A DNA stretch of 64,000 nt from an uncultured Eubacteriales bacterium (lineage in GTDB: Bacteria > Bacillota > Clostridia > Oscillospirales > Acutalibacteraceae). Position 1 is the stretch's first letter, and each line of letters begins with the position of its first letter. The stretch covers positions 32,512 through 96,511 of the forward strand of contig OMYH01000007.1 of NCBI GenBank assembly GCA_900315255.1, given 5' to 3'. The position numbers and the translations under genes were made by a program. Below the pieces are notes generated by a model, which was not told where the DNA came from, made no database searches, and saw only the letters and a list, made by a program, of their open reading frames with translations. Below, in pieces: positions 8,692 through 16,712 of the stretch.

Positions 8692-8737
8692 AACACCCCG
8701 AAAGTATATCGCAAGCGAGTAATACTTTTGGGGTGTT
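8692..8737 (-). terminator. stem-loop after the metallopeptidase gene
   Basis: AACACCCC (8692-8699) pairs with GGGGTGTT (8730-8737), and the stem continues through AAAGTAT / ATACTTT. It lies just past the stop of the minus-strand dockerin peptidase. The T-run on that strand is weak. Between here and 8553 nothing else is seen. Confidence 0.7.
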
Positions 8738-8741
8738 GCTG

Positions 8742-11309
8742 CTATGGTGCAAGGTTTGTTATTTTTCCGTTTTTGATACCGAAGACTCCTGCTCCTACAG
8801 AATAGTTTTTCTCTCCGTTATTATCCCAGTTATTTGATCCGTCATTGAAGCAGGTTAAAATATTAGCTGCATTATCAAGCCTGATCGTGTATTTGTGGGT
8901 GTATCCGTTGTAGTTGTTTGACTGTTTCATCGGTACTCCGGGTACGGCGGTCCACGTGCCGTTCAGTTTGTAGTGGATATTTGGATTGTTATATCCCGCA
9001 TAATAGATCGTGACGGCTCTCTTGACGTAGAGGGTGTAAATATTCGTCATGATTTCGGTGCCGTCCGTATCTTTTACAAATGCGTAGATCTCGTTGTTTC
9101 CTTCCTTTGTAACGGAGAATGACTGAACGGAGCTTGTTGTGTAGCCGCTGTCAAAGGTTGTGTTTCCTGCGGCTTTACATATGATCCTGTACTGCGATGA
9201 CGCACCGAAAGGACTTGTCACGGAAACCGTTACACTGTCGCCCTGCAGCGCCTGCGTTTCGTCAGTATATGTCTGCTCGAAGCTTATTCTGATGTCTGCG
9301 CCGGAATCAAAGCCGTCGTAAACAGGCGTTACTATCATATCTGTCGTAACGTTGCCGAGGTCTGCCGACCAGCCTGCTGCAGCGCCGTATTTGTCGGAAT
9401 AGGGGAGTTCGGGCGTATGAGCTGCTTTGCCGTATGGTACAAATTCAAAGCCTATGTTATTGCCGCTGAGATCCTTGAACTGCACCATGAAGATATCCTG
9501 CTCGGGAGTATAGGCGGCCGTGTCACGTTTCGCTAAGACTGATCTGACGTACTCAAAGTCCCCCTGCGGGAACGAATCGTAAACCTCGCGGCCTGTGGCG
9601 TCAGTGTGCAGCTCATTGTATGTATTCTGGAGGGTCATCATAAAGTACATGAATTTGCCGACATCGCATGAGTAGAGCGGATCGTAGTATTGACTGAATT
9701 TCCTGAATGCAGCTTTGGTCGTATCCCAGCCGACAGCTTCGGCAGTCCTGTATATCGTGTAATTCATGGCGTCTAGTGAGTATTGACCGTCATGCTTTGC
9801 GAAGGTGTTGTCGTATGATATCTTGCTCGTCTTACTGATGTAATTGATGTATTCAGAGGTGGGATAAATATCAAGAGTACCTCTGGGGTCGAATGTGCTG
9901 CCGTCTGTATATTGTGAAATAACGTATACTGCCTTGAACTCCGCTGTTGCTTCTCCGTCGAATCTCCATGGGTACATGAGGTCGAAGTTGTGACCCATCT
10001 CGTGGAACGCTACTCTTGCTTTGCGGTTTTCCAGACACCTTGCACGGGAGGAGATCGCCATGTATTTATGCGACCATTTGATCGGATTTATCATACCAAG
10101 TGCCTGGTACTGAGTGACATACGGCTCGTCTGATGAGAGATAGAATATCTTGTCGCCGTTATGCGGAATACCGCCCATCAGATCGGCAAGCATTTCGTAA
10201 CCATCGTCAATTTCGCCGATCCATTCGTAGATTTTGCTTTCGTCCAGGTCGGCAACGTCTGATTTAAACATGATCAGTCCGATGTGTTCGCCCTCGAATT
10301 TGATCTTATCTGTCGGTTCGCTGTTATAGTCAACCTTTTCGATCATCAGGTCGTCAAAATATGCCGTGCCTTTTCCGTGAAGACCGCACACGATGTCAGC
10401 CTTGCCCTGACTGTCCGCTATAAAATAGCAGGTGACCTCGACCCAGTCAAACGTACCCTTCAGCCAGTTGTTGTTCGGGTCGATCATATATCCTCTGCCG
10501 AAATTCTTTGTTATGCCGTCATCAAGATAGCCCAGATAGTAGTTGCCGCCGAGGATACTGCCCACGTCTAAGAAGGCACCATTCTGATGATCATCTGCGG
10601 TAATATCCTTTCCTCTGATCTTGCCCGTGAGCTTGTATTCTCCCAGTGGTTCAAATCCCGAAAGCTCGTTCGTAACACGGCTCACTACGGTGTTCTGATT
10701 GTATAACTTGAGCGATGTTGAGTTGTTTACACCCGTGTATTGATCGGCATACATATTGCCTCTGTCCTCGTAGGGAGTCCAGTTATCGGGGAATACGTTC
10801 TCCCTCTCAAAATCTCCGTTCAGGTTGTATTGTATTTCGGACAGAGAGATCACAACAGGGGGTTCTTCGGTGTCGGATTCGGTACCAAAAATATTGGAAT
10901 AAGTATCTGTATCGGTATTCTTGCTGTCGGTATCGCTGTCACTGCCGAAGCCGAGCGGTACTCTGTCGCCAATGCGGAAACCATCTTTGTTGACAGGATA
11001 GTCTGTTTCGATCCCGAGAGTATACTTTTGAATAAGATATGCGTCGCTGAGCGTGCAGCTGTTATCGCCGTCAACGTCACAAATGGGGTACTGCGATTCT
11101 GCAATGAATTCAAGCCCTACGTCTACCCGCTGTATGACAGACGCATCTTTGAGCGTTACCGTGCCATCGCTGTTGATGTTGCCGAGAATATATAAATAAG
11201 CGGGTTCGTCGGTTTCATCTGCGGCTGCCCTTGAAAATGTGGGTAGGGAACAGGCGATAAGAATGACTGACAGAAAAACACTTATTGCTTTTTGGAAATA
11301 GTTGTTCAT
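8742..11309 (-). CDS. secreted dockerin-bearing M60-like metallopeptidase with CBM25-like module
   Basis: This 855-residue protein has a signal peptide (about 1-28), then an N-terminal type I dockerin (about 36-105) with NINSDGTVTLKDA and DVDGDNSCTLSDA loops. A Ser/Asp/Thr linker follows, then a jelly-roll-like module (about 158-335) of CBM4/9 character. The peptidase domain has HEMGH at 436-440 and candidate third ligand E453 or E457 in FDGEATAEF, matching the HExxH-x(8-28)-E pattern of M60/enhancin-like enzymes, many of which cut mucins. After an Ig-like stretch, a C-terminal module (about 765-855) with YYAGYNNPNIHYK, GVPM, CFNDGSNNWDNN and NYSVGAG looks like starch-binding CBM25. GGAGG precedes the ATG. 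The pairing of protease, dockerin and starch module is unusual. Substrate is unknown. Confidence 0.88.
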   Translation of the reverse strand: MNNYFQKAISVFLSVILIACSLPTFSRAAADETDEPAYLYILGNINSDGTVTLKDASVIQRVDVGLEFIAESQYPICDVDGDNSCTLSDAYLIQKYTLGIETDYPVNKDGFRIGDRVPLGFGSDSDTDSKNTDTDTYSNIFGTESDTEEPPVVISLSEIQYNLNGDFERENVFPDNWTPYEDRGNMYADQYTGVNNSTSLKLYNQNTVVSRVTNELSGFEPLGEYKLTGKIRGKDITADDHQNGAFLDVGSILGGNYYLGYLDDGITKNFGRGYMIDPNNNWLKGTFDWVEVTCYFIADSQGKADIVCGLHGKGTAYFDDLMIEKVDYNSEPTDKIKFEGEHIGLIMFKSDVADLDESKIYEWIGEIDDGYEMLADLMGGIPHNGDKIFYLSSDEPYVTQYQALGMINPIKWSHKYMAISSRARCLENRKARVAFHEMGHNFDLMYPWRFDGEATAEFKAVYVISQYTDGSTFDPRGTLDIYPTSEYINYISKTSKISYDNTFAKHDGQYSLDAMNYTIYRTAEAVGWDTTKAAFRKFSQYYDPLYSCDVGKFMYFMMTLQNTYNELHTDATGREVYDSFPQGDFEYVRSVLAKRDTAAYTPEQDIFMVQFKDLSGNNIGFEFVPYGKAAHTPELPYSDKYGAAAGWSADLGNVTTDMIVTPVYDGFDSGADIRISFEQTYTDETQALQGDSVTVSVTSPFGASSQYRIICKAAGNTTFDSGYTTSSVQSFSVTKEGNNEIYAFVKDTDGTEIMTNIYTLYVKRAVTIYYAGYNNPNIHYKLNGTWTAVPGVPMKQSNNYNGYTHKYTIRLDNAANILTCFNDGSNNWDNNGEKNYSVGAGVFGIKNGKITNLAP

Positions 11310-11448
11310 GGGTTCCTCCGTGTGGTTATTTTACTTTATTATACATCATAAATGGATATAATTACAACCTTTATATTGATGTTACTATACAAAAGATTTT
11401 TTAATGTATATTTTTATTATACCAAGAAAAAATAAAAACGGTGATATT

Positions 11449-12126
11449 ATGTTTATAGCAGTGATCAGAACGGTGATCTTATATACATCTATTATTATAG
11501 CGGTGCGTCTGATGGGAAAAAGGCAGATAAGCGAGCTTCAGACAAGCGAGCTTGTTGTGACAATGCTGATCTCGGATATTGCTTCGATAGCCGTTGAAAA
11601 CACATCAAAGCCTCTTTTAGGCGGGTTGATACCAATGACCGTACTTGTTGTGTGCGAGATACTGATCTCGGCGGTTATGATAAAAAGTCCGCTTTTAAGG
11701 AAATTGATAAGCGGCAGTCCTATTGTTGTTATCGCAAAGGGAAAGATCGTGCAGCATGAACTGAAGCGTCTGCGAATGAGCGTTGATGAATTATCAGAGT
11801 CGCTAAGACAGCAGGACGTATTCTCTTTTGATGAAGTTATGTATGCAATAGTCGAAACCAACGGTCAGCTGAGTATTATGAAAAAGCCTGAATATGATAC
11901 GCCCTCTGTACAAGATCTGAAGCTCACGCCTGACAGCAGCGGTATCGAAGCGGTTGTGATAAGCGACGGTGCGGTCTCTGATTTCGGGGTGAGGCTTTGC
12001 GGTACGTCAAAGGAGAAAGTAACAAAAATAGTAGATAAGAAAAAGTATAATATAAAAGATGTTTTTATTATGACCATGAATGAGCAGGGACAGTATACAA
12101 TAGTAAAGAGAAGTGATGAAGCATGA
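11449..12126 (+). CDS. DUF421 (YetF-like) membrane protein
   Basis: This 225-residue protein has three N-terminal hydrophobic helices carrying the family signature RLMGKRQISELQTSELVVTM, then a soluble alpha/beta part with SPIVVIAKGKI and DEVMYAIVETNG. The family is common in spore formers and its biochemical role is not settled. The chosen ATG follows GGTGAT; a frame 15 codons longer upstream lacks a ribosome site. The stop overlaps the next start by four bases (ATGA), so the two genes are translationally coupled. It is divergent from the metallopeptidase gene. Confidence 0.88.
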   Translation: MFIAVIRTVILYTSIIIAVRLMGKRQISELQTSELVVTMLISDIASIAVENTSKPLLGGLIPMTVLVVCEILISAVMIKSPLLRKLISGSPIVVIAKGKIVQHELKRLRMSVDELSESLRQQDVFSFDEVMYAIVETNGQLSIMKKPEYDTPSVQDLKLTPDSSGIEAVVISDGAVSDFGVRLCGTSKEKVTKIVDKKKYNIKDVFIMTMNEQGQYTIVKRSDEA

Positions 12127-12494
12127 CAAGAGTATGGATAGCATTCGGGCTGATAGGCGTGATCTTAACACTGTCGTTCACGGAATATCATTTGTGTAAG
12201 GATACATCAGACAAGCTGCTCGAAATAGTCGGGCAGCTCGAAACAACGGACGATCCAACCGCTATAAAAGAATATTGTGATAAAATGAAGAATATATGGA
12301 ACAGCCGGAAAGCTGCCCTGGAAGTGTTCTTGTATCACAGCGACGCCGATTCGATAGAGAGCAGTCTTGAGATGATAAAGCGGCTTGCAAAAATTAACAA
12401 TACGGATACGATTTATACGGAGTGCGGACAGCTGAGAAACAAACTCACAGCAATGGAAGAAGCGGAGAATGTCTGCCCGCATAATATTCTTTGA
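12123..12494 (+). CDS. DUF4363 family protein
   Basis: This 123-residue protein has one N-terminal hydrophobic anchor (about 3-22) and a helical, charged remainder, matching the DUF4363 family that usually sits directly after DUF421 genes. Function is unknown. The conserved pairing suggests that it works with the YetF-like protein at the membrane. Its start overlaps the DUF421 stop (ATGA). Confidence 0.82.
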   Translation: MTRVWIAFGLIGVILTLSFTEYHLCKDTSDKLLEIVGQLETTDDPTAIKEYCDKMKNIWNSRKAALEVFLYHSDADSIESSLEMIKRLAKINNTDTIYTECGQLRNKLTAMEEAENVCPHNIL

Positions 12495-12538
12495 TTAACT
12501 TTAAAGGCAATAACTATGTGAATTTTTCTTTGATTTTT

Positions 12539-12705
12539 AAACGAGGAGCTAAGCTCCAACAAGCTCGTTTGATTGGAGCGAGCGACGACGTCAACAAACG
12601 TCGGGGAGCGTTAGTTCCTGCGGGCGTCGGTGGGGGATTTTGACCCACCACCGACGTACATATGTCACCCGCCTATAGAGGCGGGTGACATCGACGTTTG
12701 TTATA
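12539..12705 (-). repeat. palindromic intergenic element, copy A (longest)
   Basis: Read on the minus strand it begins TATAACAAACGTCGATG. It then carries a hairpin made of CACCCGCCT/AGGCGGGTG, a second hairpin CGTCGGTGG..CCACCGACG, and a GGAGC..GCTCC palindrome near its far end. Copies B (22139), C (29893) and D (48669) share the first and last segments. Part of the element seems duplicated inside (AACAAACGTCG recurs at 12593). It lies downstream of the DUF4363 gene, where it may also stop transcription. Confidence 0.8.
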
Positions 12706-12722
12706 ATAATATAAAAAACCTC

Positions 12723-12751
12723 TTTACAAATCGACCGAAATGATATATAAT
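12723..12751 (+). promoter_or_regulatory. sigma-A promoter of perR
   Basis: TTTACA (12723-12728) and TATAAT (12746-12751) are 17 bases apart. Just downstream, 12779-12798 holds an AT-rich inverted repeat (TTATTACTAA / TTCATAATAA). Its arms resemble PerR-box half sites but with the wrong spacing, so autoregulation is only a suggestion. Confidence 0.65.
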
Positions 12752-12885
12752 AAAGAAAAGATAATAATTCTTGATTTGTTATTACTAATTCATAATAAAT
12801 GTGCGGATTATATCGTTCTGTTATATAAAACTTAACATATGTCATAACTTTTTTTGATAGCAAAGTCGAAAAGGGGGTGGTGAAT

Positions 12886-13278
12886 ATGAGAACTCAGAAC
12901 TACTCGCGTAAACGGCAGGCGATATTTGATCTTATGCTCTCTACGGCGGAGCATCCGAGCGCAGAATGGATATACTCCAGACTCAAGCACGAGTTTCCGG
13001 ATTTAAGCTTAGGTACGGTATATCGGAATCTCAAGCTGTTGGAATCAAACGGAAAGATAAAATCGGTCGCAGTTATCTCAGGTTCGGAGCATTACGATGC
13101 GATTATGGCGGAACACCCGCATTTCATATGCAGATCTTGCGGAAAGATCCGAGATTTCCCTACGATGTTTCTTCTTCCTGAGCTTACGAATGTAAAAAGC
13201 GTGCGAGGAGTAGGCAAGGTAGAATCAACAAGTTTGATCTACTACGGTAAATGTGAGGATTGTATGTCTGAAGAATAA
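12886..13278 (+). CDS. perR: Fur-family peroxide regulator PerR
   Basis: This 130-residue DNA-binding repressor has a winged helix (about 5-80) with LSLGTVYRNLKLLESNGKI, followed by the dimer domain. EHPHFICRSCGK and KCEDC supply the structural zinc CxxC pairs and His ligands of the regulatory metal site. PerR proteins sense hydrogen peroxide by metal-catalysed His oxidation. The ATG after AAGGGGGTG was chosen; an upstream GTG in frame is too close to that site. The next gene, a rubrerythrin, is a classic PerR target and is probably co-transcribed, as no clear promoter lies between the two. Confidence 0.88.
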   Translation: MRTQNYSRKRQAIFDLMLSTAEHPSAEWIYSRLKHEFPDLSLGTVYRNLKLLESNGKIKSVAVISGSEHYDAIMAEHPHFICRSCGKIRDFPTMFLLPELTNVKSVRGVGKVESTSLIYYGKCEDCMSEE

Positions 13279-13337
13279 GTATAGAAGCTCATGATTGAGT
13301 TGATATAAATATGAATATGAAAATGGAGGAATATTTT

Positions 13338-13889
13338 ATGGCAAAGTTTGTATGCACAGTGTGCGGTTATGTTTATGAGGGAGATAAGGCTCCCGAGGTC
13401 TGTCCTATCTGTAAGGCACCCGCAGAGAAGTTCAACAAGGTAGAAGGCGAGATGTCCTACGCAACAGTACATATCATCGGCGAGGGCGCTAAGGGCAAGG
13501 TTGAAGACGATGTATATCAGGAGCTGGTTTCCAACTTCAACGGTGAGTGCAGCGAGGTTGGCATGTATCTTGCAATGGCAAGAGCAGCAGACAGAGAGGG
13601 TTATCCCGAAATCTCGGCAGCATTCACAAAGTATGCTTTTGAAGAGGCGGAGCACGCTGCTAAGTTTGCGGAGCTTTTAGGCGAGGTAGTTACACCCGAT
13701 ACAAAGAAGAATCTGCAGATGAGAGCAGACGCAGAGGCAGGCGCTTGCGCAGGCAAGTTTGAGCTTGCAAAGAGAGCAAAGGCTCTTGGCTACGACGCTA
13801 TCCATGATACCGTTCACGAGATGGCTAAGGACGAGGCAAGACACGGCGCAGGATTTGCCGGTCTGCTCAAGAGATATTTCGGCGAGTAA
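13338..13889 (+). CDS. reverse rubrerythrin (NADH-dependent peroxidase component)
   Basis: This 183-residue protein has the rubredoxin domain first (CTVCGY near residue 5 and CPICKAP near 25), followed by a four-helix ferritin-like di-iron domain with EAEHAAKF and DEARHGAGF motifs. This order is the reverse of classical rubrerythrin and matches the highly expressed peroxide-reducing proteins of Clostridia. It detoxifies hydrogen peroxide in the cytoplasm using electrons from NADH via a reductase encoded elsewhere. GGAGG before the ATG sets the start; a frame nine codons longer has no such site. Confidence 0.93.
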   Translation: MAKFVCTVCGYVYEGDKAPEVCPICKAPAEKFNKVEGEMSYATVHIIGEGAKGKVEDDVYQELVSNFNGECSEVGMYLAMARAADREGYPEISAAFTKYAFEEAEHAAKFAELLGEVVTPDTKKNLQMRADAEAGACAGKFELAKRAKALGYDAIHDTVHEMAKDEARHGAGFAGLLKRYFGE

Positions 13890-13911
13890 TATCATTTTAA
13901 TCTAAAAGTAT

Positions 13912-13945
13912 ATCCCCCGAATTGGTTTATACCGGTTCGGGGGAT
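13912..13945. terminator. stem-loop terminator between convergent genes
   Basis: ATCCCCCGAA (13912-13921) pairs with TTCGGGGGAT (13936-13945). The T-rich tail is weak on the plus side. It lies between the convergent rubrerythrin and 13969-14538 genes. Confidence 0.75.
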
Positions 13946-13968
13946 TAGTTTATAGCGTTAATCTAAGT

Positions 13969-14538
13969 CTATGCGCAGCGCTTTTGTGAGAGTACGGCTG
14001 CGAGCATTCCTGAATTGAAAAGAAAAAATATTACATAAACTACTACCGATGTGTTCAGAGTAAAAACGTAAGGGTCAGGTATTATTTTTACTGCATGGTC
14101 ATACACTATTAGAGTTCTGCCGTCAATTGCGGTTGTGTGATCAGTATTAAAATTTTTTGATGAATCGTTCTCTGTGTAAATTATCACATAAGGATAAAAT
14201 TTAGTGATTGCAGGAATTTGTATAGTATCGGGTACGGCTATTGTACTGCTATCAATCACATATGATTTCTCAAACAGATTATATCCGTCTTTAGAAGATT
14301 CGTATCGTATGAATTTGAATAATCTTCCGCCTTCCGACGAATAGTTAGTATCATTATTATTCATGTGCGAAGCTCCCGAATTAATCAGAAAAAGTCCGAT
14401 AAATACAGCCGCAATAGAAAAATTAACTATGAGTGTTATTTTCCTCAGCTTATCTCTGTTTGCAGTAAGATTATATAAAGAAAAAAATATAGGGGAAATA
14501 AGCAACACAATTACGACAGCAGCGAGGAATGCGTACAT
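13969..14538 (-). CDS. small membrane protein of unknown function
   Basis: I do not recognise this 189-residue protein. Hydrophobic helices lie at about residues 3-22, 36-56 and 160-182. Between the second and third is a roughly 100-residue polar domain, probably extracytoplasmic, rich in Asp, Asn, Ser and Thr. GGAGG precedes the ATG. It lies just past the end of the fatty-acid operon and is separated from it by a stem-loop, so it is likely its own unit. No function is claimed. Confidence 0.7.
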   Translation of the reverse strand: MYAFLAAVVIVLLISPIFFSLYNLTANRDKLRKITLIVNFSIAAVFIGLFLINSGASHMNNNDTNYSSEGGRLFKFIRYESSKDGYNLFEKSYVIDSSTIAVPDTIQIPAITKFYPYVIIYTENDSSKNFNTDHTTAIDGRTLIVYDHAVKIIPDPYVFTLNTSVVVYVIFFLFNSGMLAAVLSQKRCA

Positions 14539-14557
14539 GGTTATTTACCTCCATATA

Positions 14558-14591
14558 AAGAACAGAGCCTCCTGATGCGGTATCTGTTCTT
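14558..14591 (-). terminator. stem-loop after the fatty acid operon
   Basis: AAGAACAGA (14558-14566) pairs with TCTGTTCTT (14583-14591). On the minus strand it follows accA by 15 bases, with a short T-run. It probably ends the fab/acc transcript. Confidence 0.7.
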
Positions 14592-14606
14592 ATTTTAATA
14601 TGTTTA

Positions 14607-15398
14607 TTATTCTTCTCTTGTAAAATAACCGATTTTTCTGAAACGATAGTATCTGTTGTCAAGCAGCTTTGATCTTGACTGTGAGAGCAGTTCTTTCAGA
14701 TCCTTTTTCAGCTGATGTCTGATGGAATTGCACATCTTGTCGAAGTGGTCAAAGTCCTCTGTAATTATACCTTCGATTACCTTGAACTCTCTCATGTCTG
14801 CGGCGGTGATCTTCAGACAAGCGGCTGCGTCTGCAACCTTTCCGCTGTCCTTCCAGAGAATACTTGCGCAGCCCTCGGGGGAGATAACGGAGTAAACGGC
14901 ATTTTCAAGCATATATACCTTATCTGCGGTCGCAAGACCCAATGCGCCGCCCGAGCCGCCTTCACCGATTATAATAGTAATAACGGGCGTATTCAGACCC
15001 ATCATTTCAAGAATATTCTCTGCGATAGCCTGACCCTGACCTCTTTCTTCTGCCTCTGCGCCGCAGTATGCGCCGAGAGTGTCTACAAAGCAGATAACGG
15101 GGCGGTGGAATTTTTCCGCCTGCTTCATTAGTCGCAGAGCCTTGCGGTAGCCTTCCGGCTTCGGGCAGCCGAAGTTCTTCTGTATTCTTGACTGGAGATC
15201 TGTGCCCTTGTCGATAGCGATAAAGGTTGCGGGCAGATCATCTGCAAGATAGCCGATACCGCTGTATATTGCTGCGTCGTCACCGAAGCGGCGGTCGCCG
15301 TGAAATTCGATAATATTCTTAAATATCTGATTTACATAAGCACTGCCCGTAGGACGAGTGCTTGCTCGTGCTGTTTTCAGCTTTTCATACGGTGTCAT
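14607..15398 (-). CDS. accA: acetyl-CoA carboxylase carboxyltransferase subunit alpha
   Basis: This 263-residue subunit transfers the carboxyl group from biotin to acetyl-CoA with AccD, giving malonyl-CoA for fatty acid synthesis. Family stretches seen are FHGDRRFGDD, KNFGCPKPEGYRKALRLM, DTLGAYCGAEAEERGQ and IGEGGSGGALGL. It is shorter than the ~315-residue E. coli form because the N-terminal extension is reduced, as often in Firmicutes. It is the last gene of the operon and its start overlaps the accD stop by four bases. Confidence 0.96.
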   Translation of the reverse strand: MTPYEKLKTARASTRPTGSAYVNQIFKNIIEFHGDRRFGDDAAIYSGIGYLADDLPATFIAIDKGTDLQSRIQKNFGCPKPEGYRKALRLMKQAEKFHRPVICFVDTLGAYCGAEAEERGQGQAIAENILEMMGLNTPVITIIIGEGGSGGALGLATADKVYMLENAVYSVISPEGCASILWKDSGKVADAAACLKITAADMREFKVIEGIITEDFDHFDKMCNSIRHQLKKDLKELLSQSRSKLLDNRYYRFRKIGYFTREE

Positions 15399-16264
15399 GC
15401 TTTAGCCCCCTTTACGGAATGGATATTGAGAATGTTGATCAGTGTTTCTCTCATTTTTTCTCTGGGAACAATAGCGTCGATGAAGCCGTGTTCGAGGAGA
15501 AATTCCGCACTCTGGAAATTGTCGGGCAGTTTTGATTTTGTGGTCTGTTCAACTACTCTTCTGCCTGCAAAGCCGACAAGCGCCTTGGGTTCTGCAAGGA
15601 TAATATCTCCCTGCATAGCAAAGCTTGCCGTACAGCCGCCTGTTGTGGGGTCGGTAAGGACGGTAACATAAAGATTACCCTCGTTTGAATGACGCTTTAC
15701 CGCACCGCTGACCTTAGCCATCTGCATCAGAGAAACGATACCCTCCTGCATTCTTGCGCCGCCTGAAGCCGTGAATCCGATCACGGGCAGACTGTGTTCG
15801 GTTGCATACTCAAAAATAGAGGTGATCTTCTCACCGAGTACCGAACCCATGCTTGCCATCATGAAGCGTGAGTCCATGACAAAGTATGCAAATTCGTTTC
15901 CTCCGAGTTTTGCCGTACCGACTGTCACAGCGTCCTTTTCAGATGTTGCTTTCTTCGATTTTTCGAGCTTTTCGGCATATCCCGGGAACTCAAGAAAATC
16001 AACGCTTTCAAAGTGATCGAACATATCCGTGCGTGATTTTCTGTCGGCAAGGAGTCTTATTCTTTCTTTGCCGCCGAGTCTGAAATATTTGCCGCACTGC
16101 GGACAGATCATATTGTTTCTGAGCAGCTGGTGCTTGCTCGCCTCGTTGTTGCAGCCCTTGCATACAAGTGTGACGTTCTCGGTCTTTCTGATGAGAGCCT
16201 CAACATCGGGCATCTGACTTGTGCTTTGTATAAAATTAGAAATATTCGTAAAAATATTAGCCAT
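15395..16264 (-). CDS. accD: acetyl-CoA carboxylase carboxyltransferase subunit beta
   Basis: This 289-residue partner of AccA has an N-terminal zinc ribbon (CKGCNNEASKHQL, then MICPQCGKYF) followed by the crotonase-like carboxyltransferase domain (FTASGGARMQEG, LTDPTTGGCTASFAM). The ATG after AAGGGAAG was chosen over a GTG five codons upstream. Together accD and accA give only the carboxyltransferase half of acetyl-CoA carboxylase; the biotin carrier (accB) and biotin carboxylase (accC), usually between fabF and accD, are absent from this cluster. Confidence 0.96.
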   Translation of the reverse strand: MANIFTNISNFIQSTSQMPDVEALIRKTENVTLVCKGCNNEASKHQLLRNNMICPQCGKYFRLGGKERIRLLADRKSRTDMFDHFESVDFLEFPGYAEKLEKSKKATSEKDAVTVGTAKLGGNEFAYFVMDSRFMMASMGSVLGEKITSIFEYATEHSLPVIGFTASGGARMQEGIVSLMQMAKVSGAVKRHSNEGNLYVTVLTDPTTGGCTASFAMQGDIILAEPKALVGFAGRRVVEQTTKSKLPDNFQSAEFLLEHGFIDAIVPREKMRETLINILNIHSVKGAKA

Positions 16265-16289
16265 AATACTTCCCTTCACATCCTAAAGA

Positions 16290-16700
16290 TCATTTAATGA
16301 GAGCAAACGAGAACTGAGCCGATACGCAGAGCTTTCCTTCAACGTATGCCTTGCCCTCCGCAAAATAGAACGGCGCTTTGACCTTCGTTATTTTGCATTC
16401 TGTTTCGATCGTATCTCCCGGGAGAACCTTGTTCTTGAATTTGACCTTGTCAAGCCCCGTAAAGTAAGGCGTCTGTCCTTCTGCGACATCTGCAAGCAGA
16501 ACGCAGCTTGACTGCGCCATTATTTCGCAGAGTATAACGCCCGGAACAACGGGATTGCCGGGGAAATGCCCCTGAAGGAAAAACTCGTCGCCTGTGATGT
16601 GCTTCTTTCCGTATGCAATGCCATCTCTGACCTCCGCTTCGTCTATAAGCAGCATATTGTCACGATGGGGGATGATCTTCATTATTTCTTCTTTATTCAT
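16290..16700 (-). CDS. fabZ: 3-hydroxyacyl-ACP dehydratase FabZ
   Basis: This 136-residue hot-dog-fold enzyme removes water from 3-hydroxyacyl-ACP in the elongation cycle. The active-site segment HFPGNPVVPGVILCEIMAQ is intact, with the catalytic His and the later Glu. Length is standard. It lies between fabF (12-base gap) and accD, where accB and accC would flank it in many Firmicutes. Confidence 0.96.
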   Translation of the reverse strand: MNKEEIMKIIPHRDNMLLIDEAEVRDGIAYGKKHITGDEFFLQGHFPGNPVVPGVILCEIMAQSSCVLLADVAEGQTPYFTGLDKVKFKNKVLPGDTIETECKITKVKAPFYFAEGKAYVEGKLCVSAQFSFALIK

Positions 16701-16712
16701 TTCGTGTACCTC

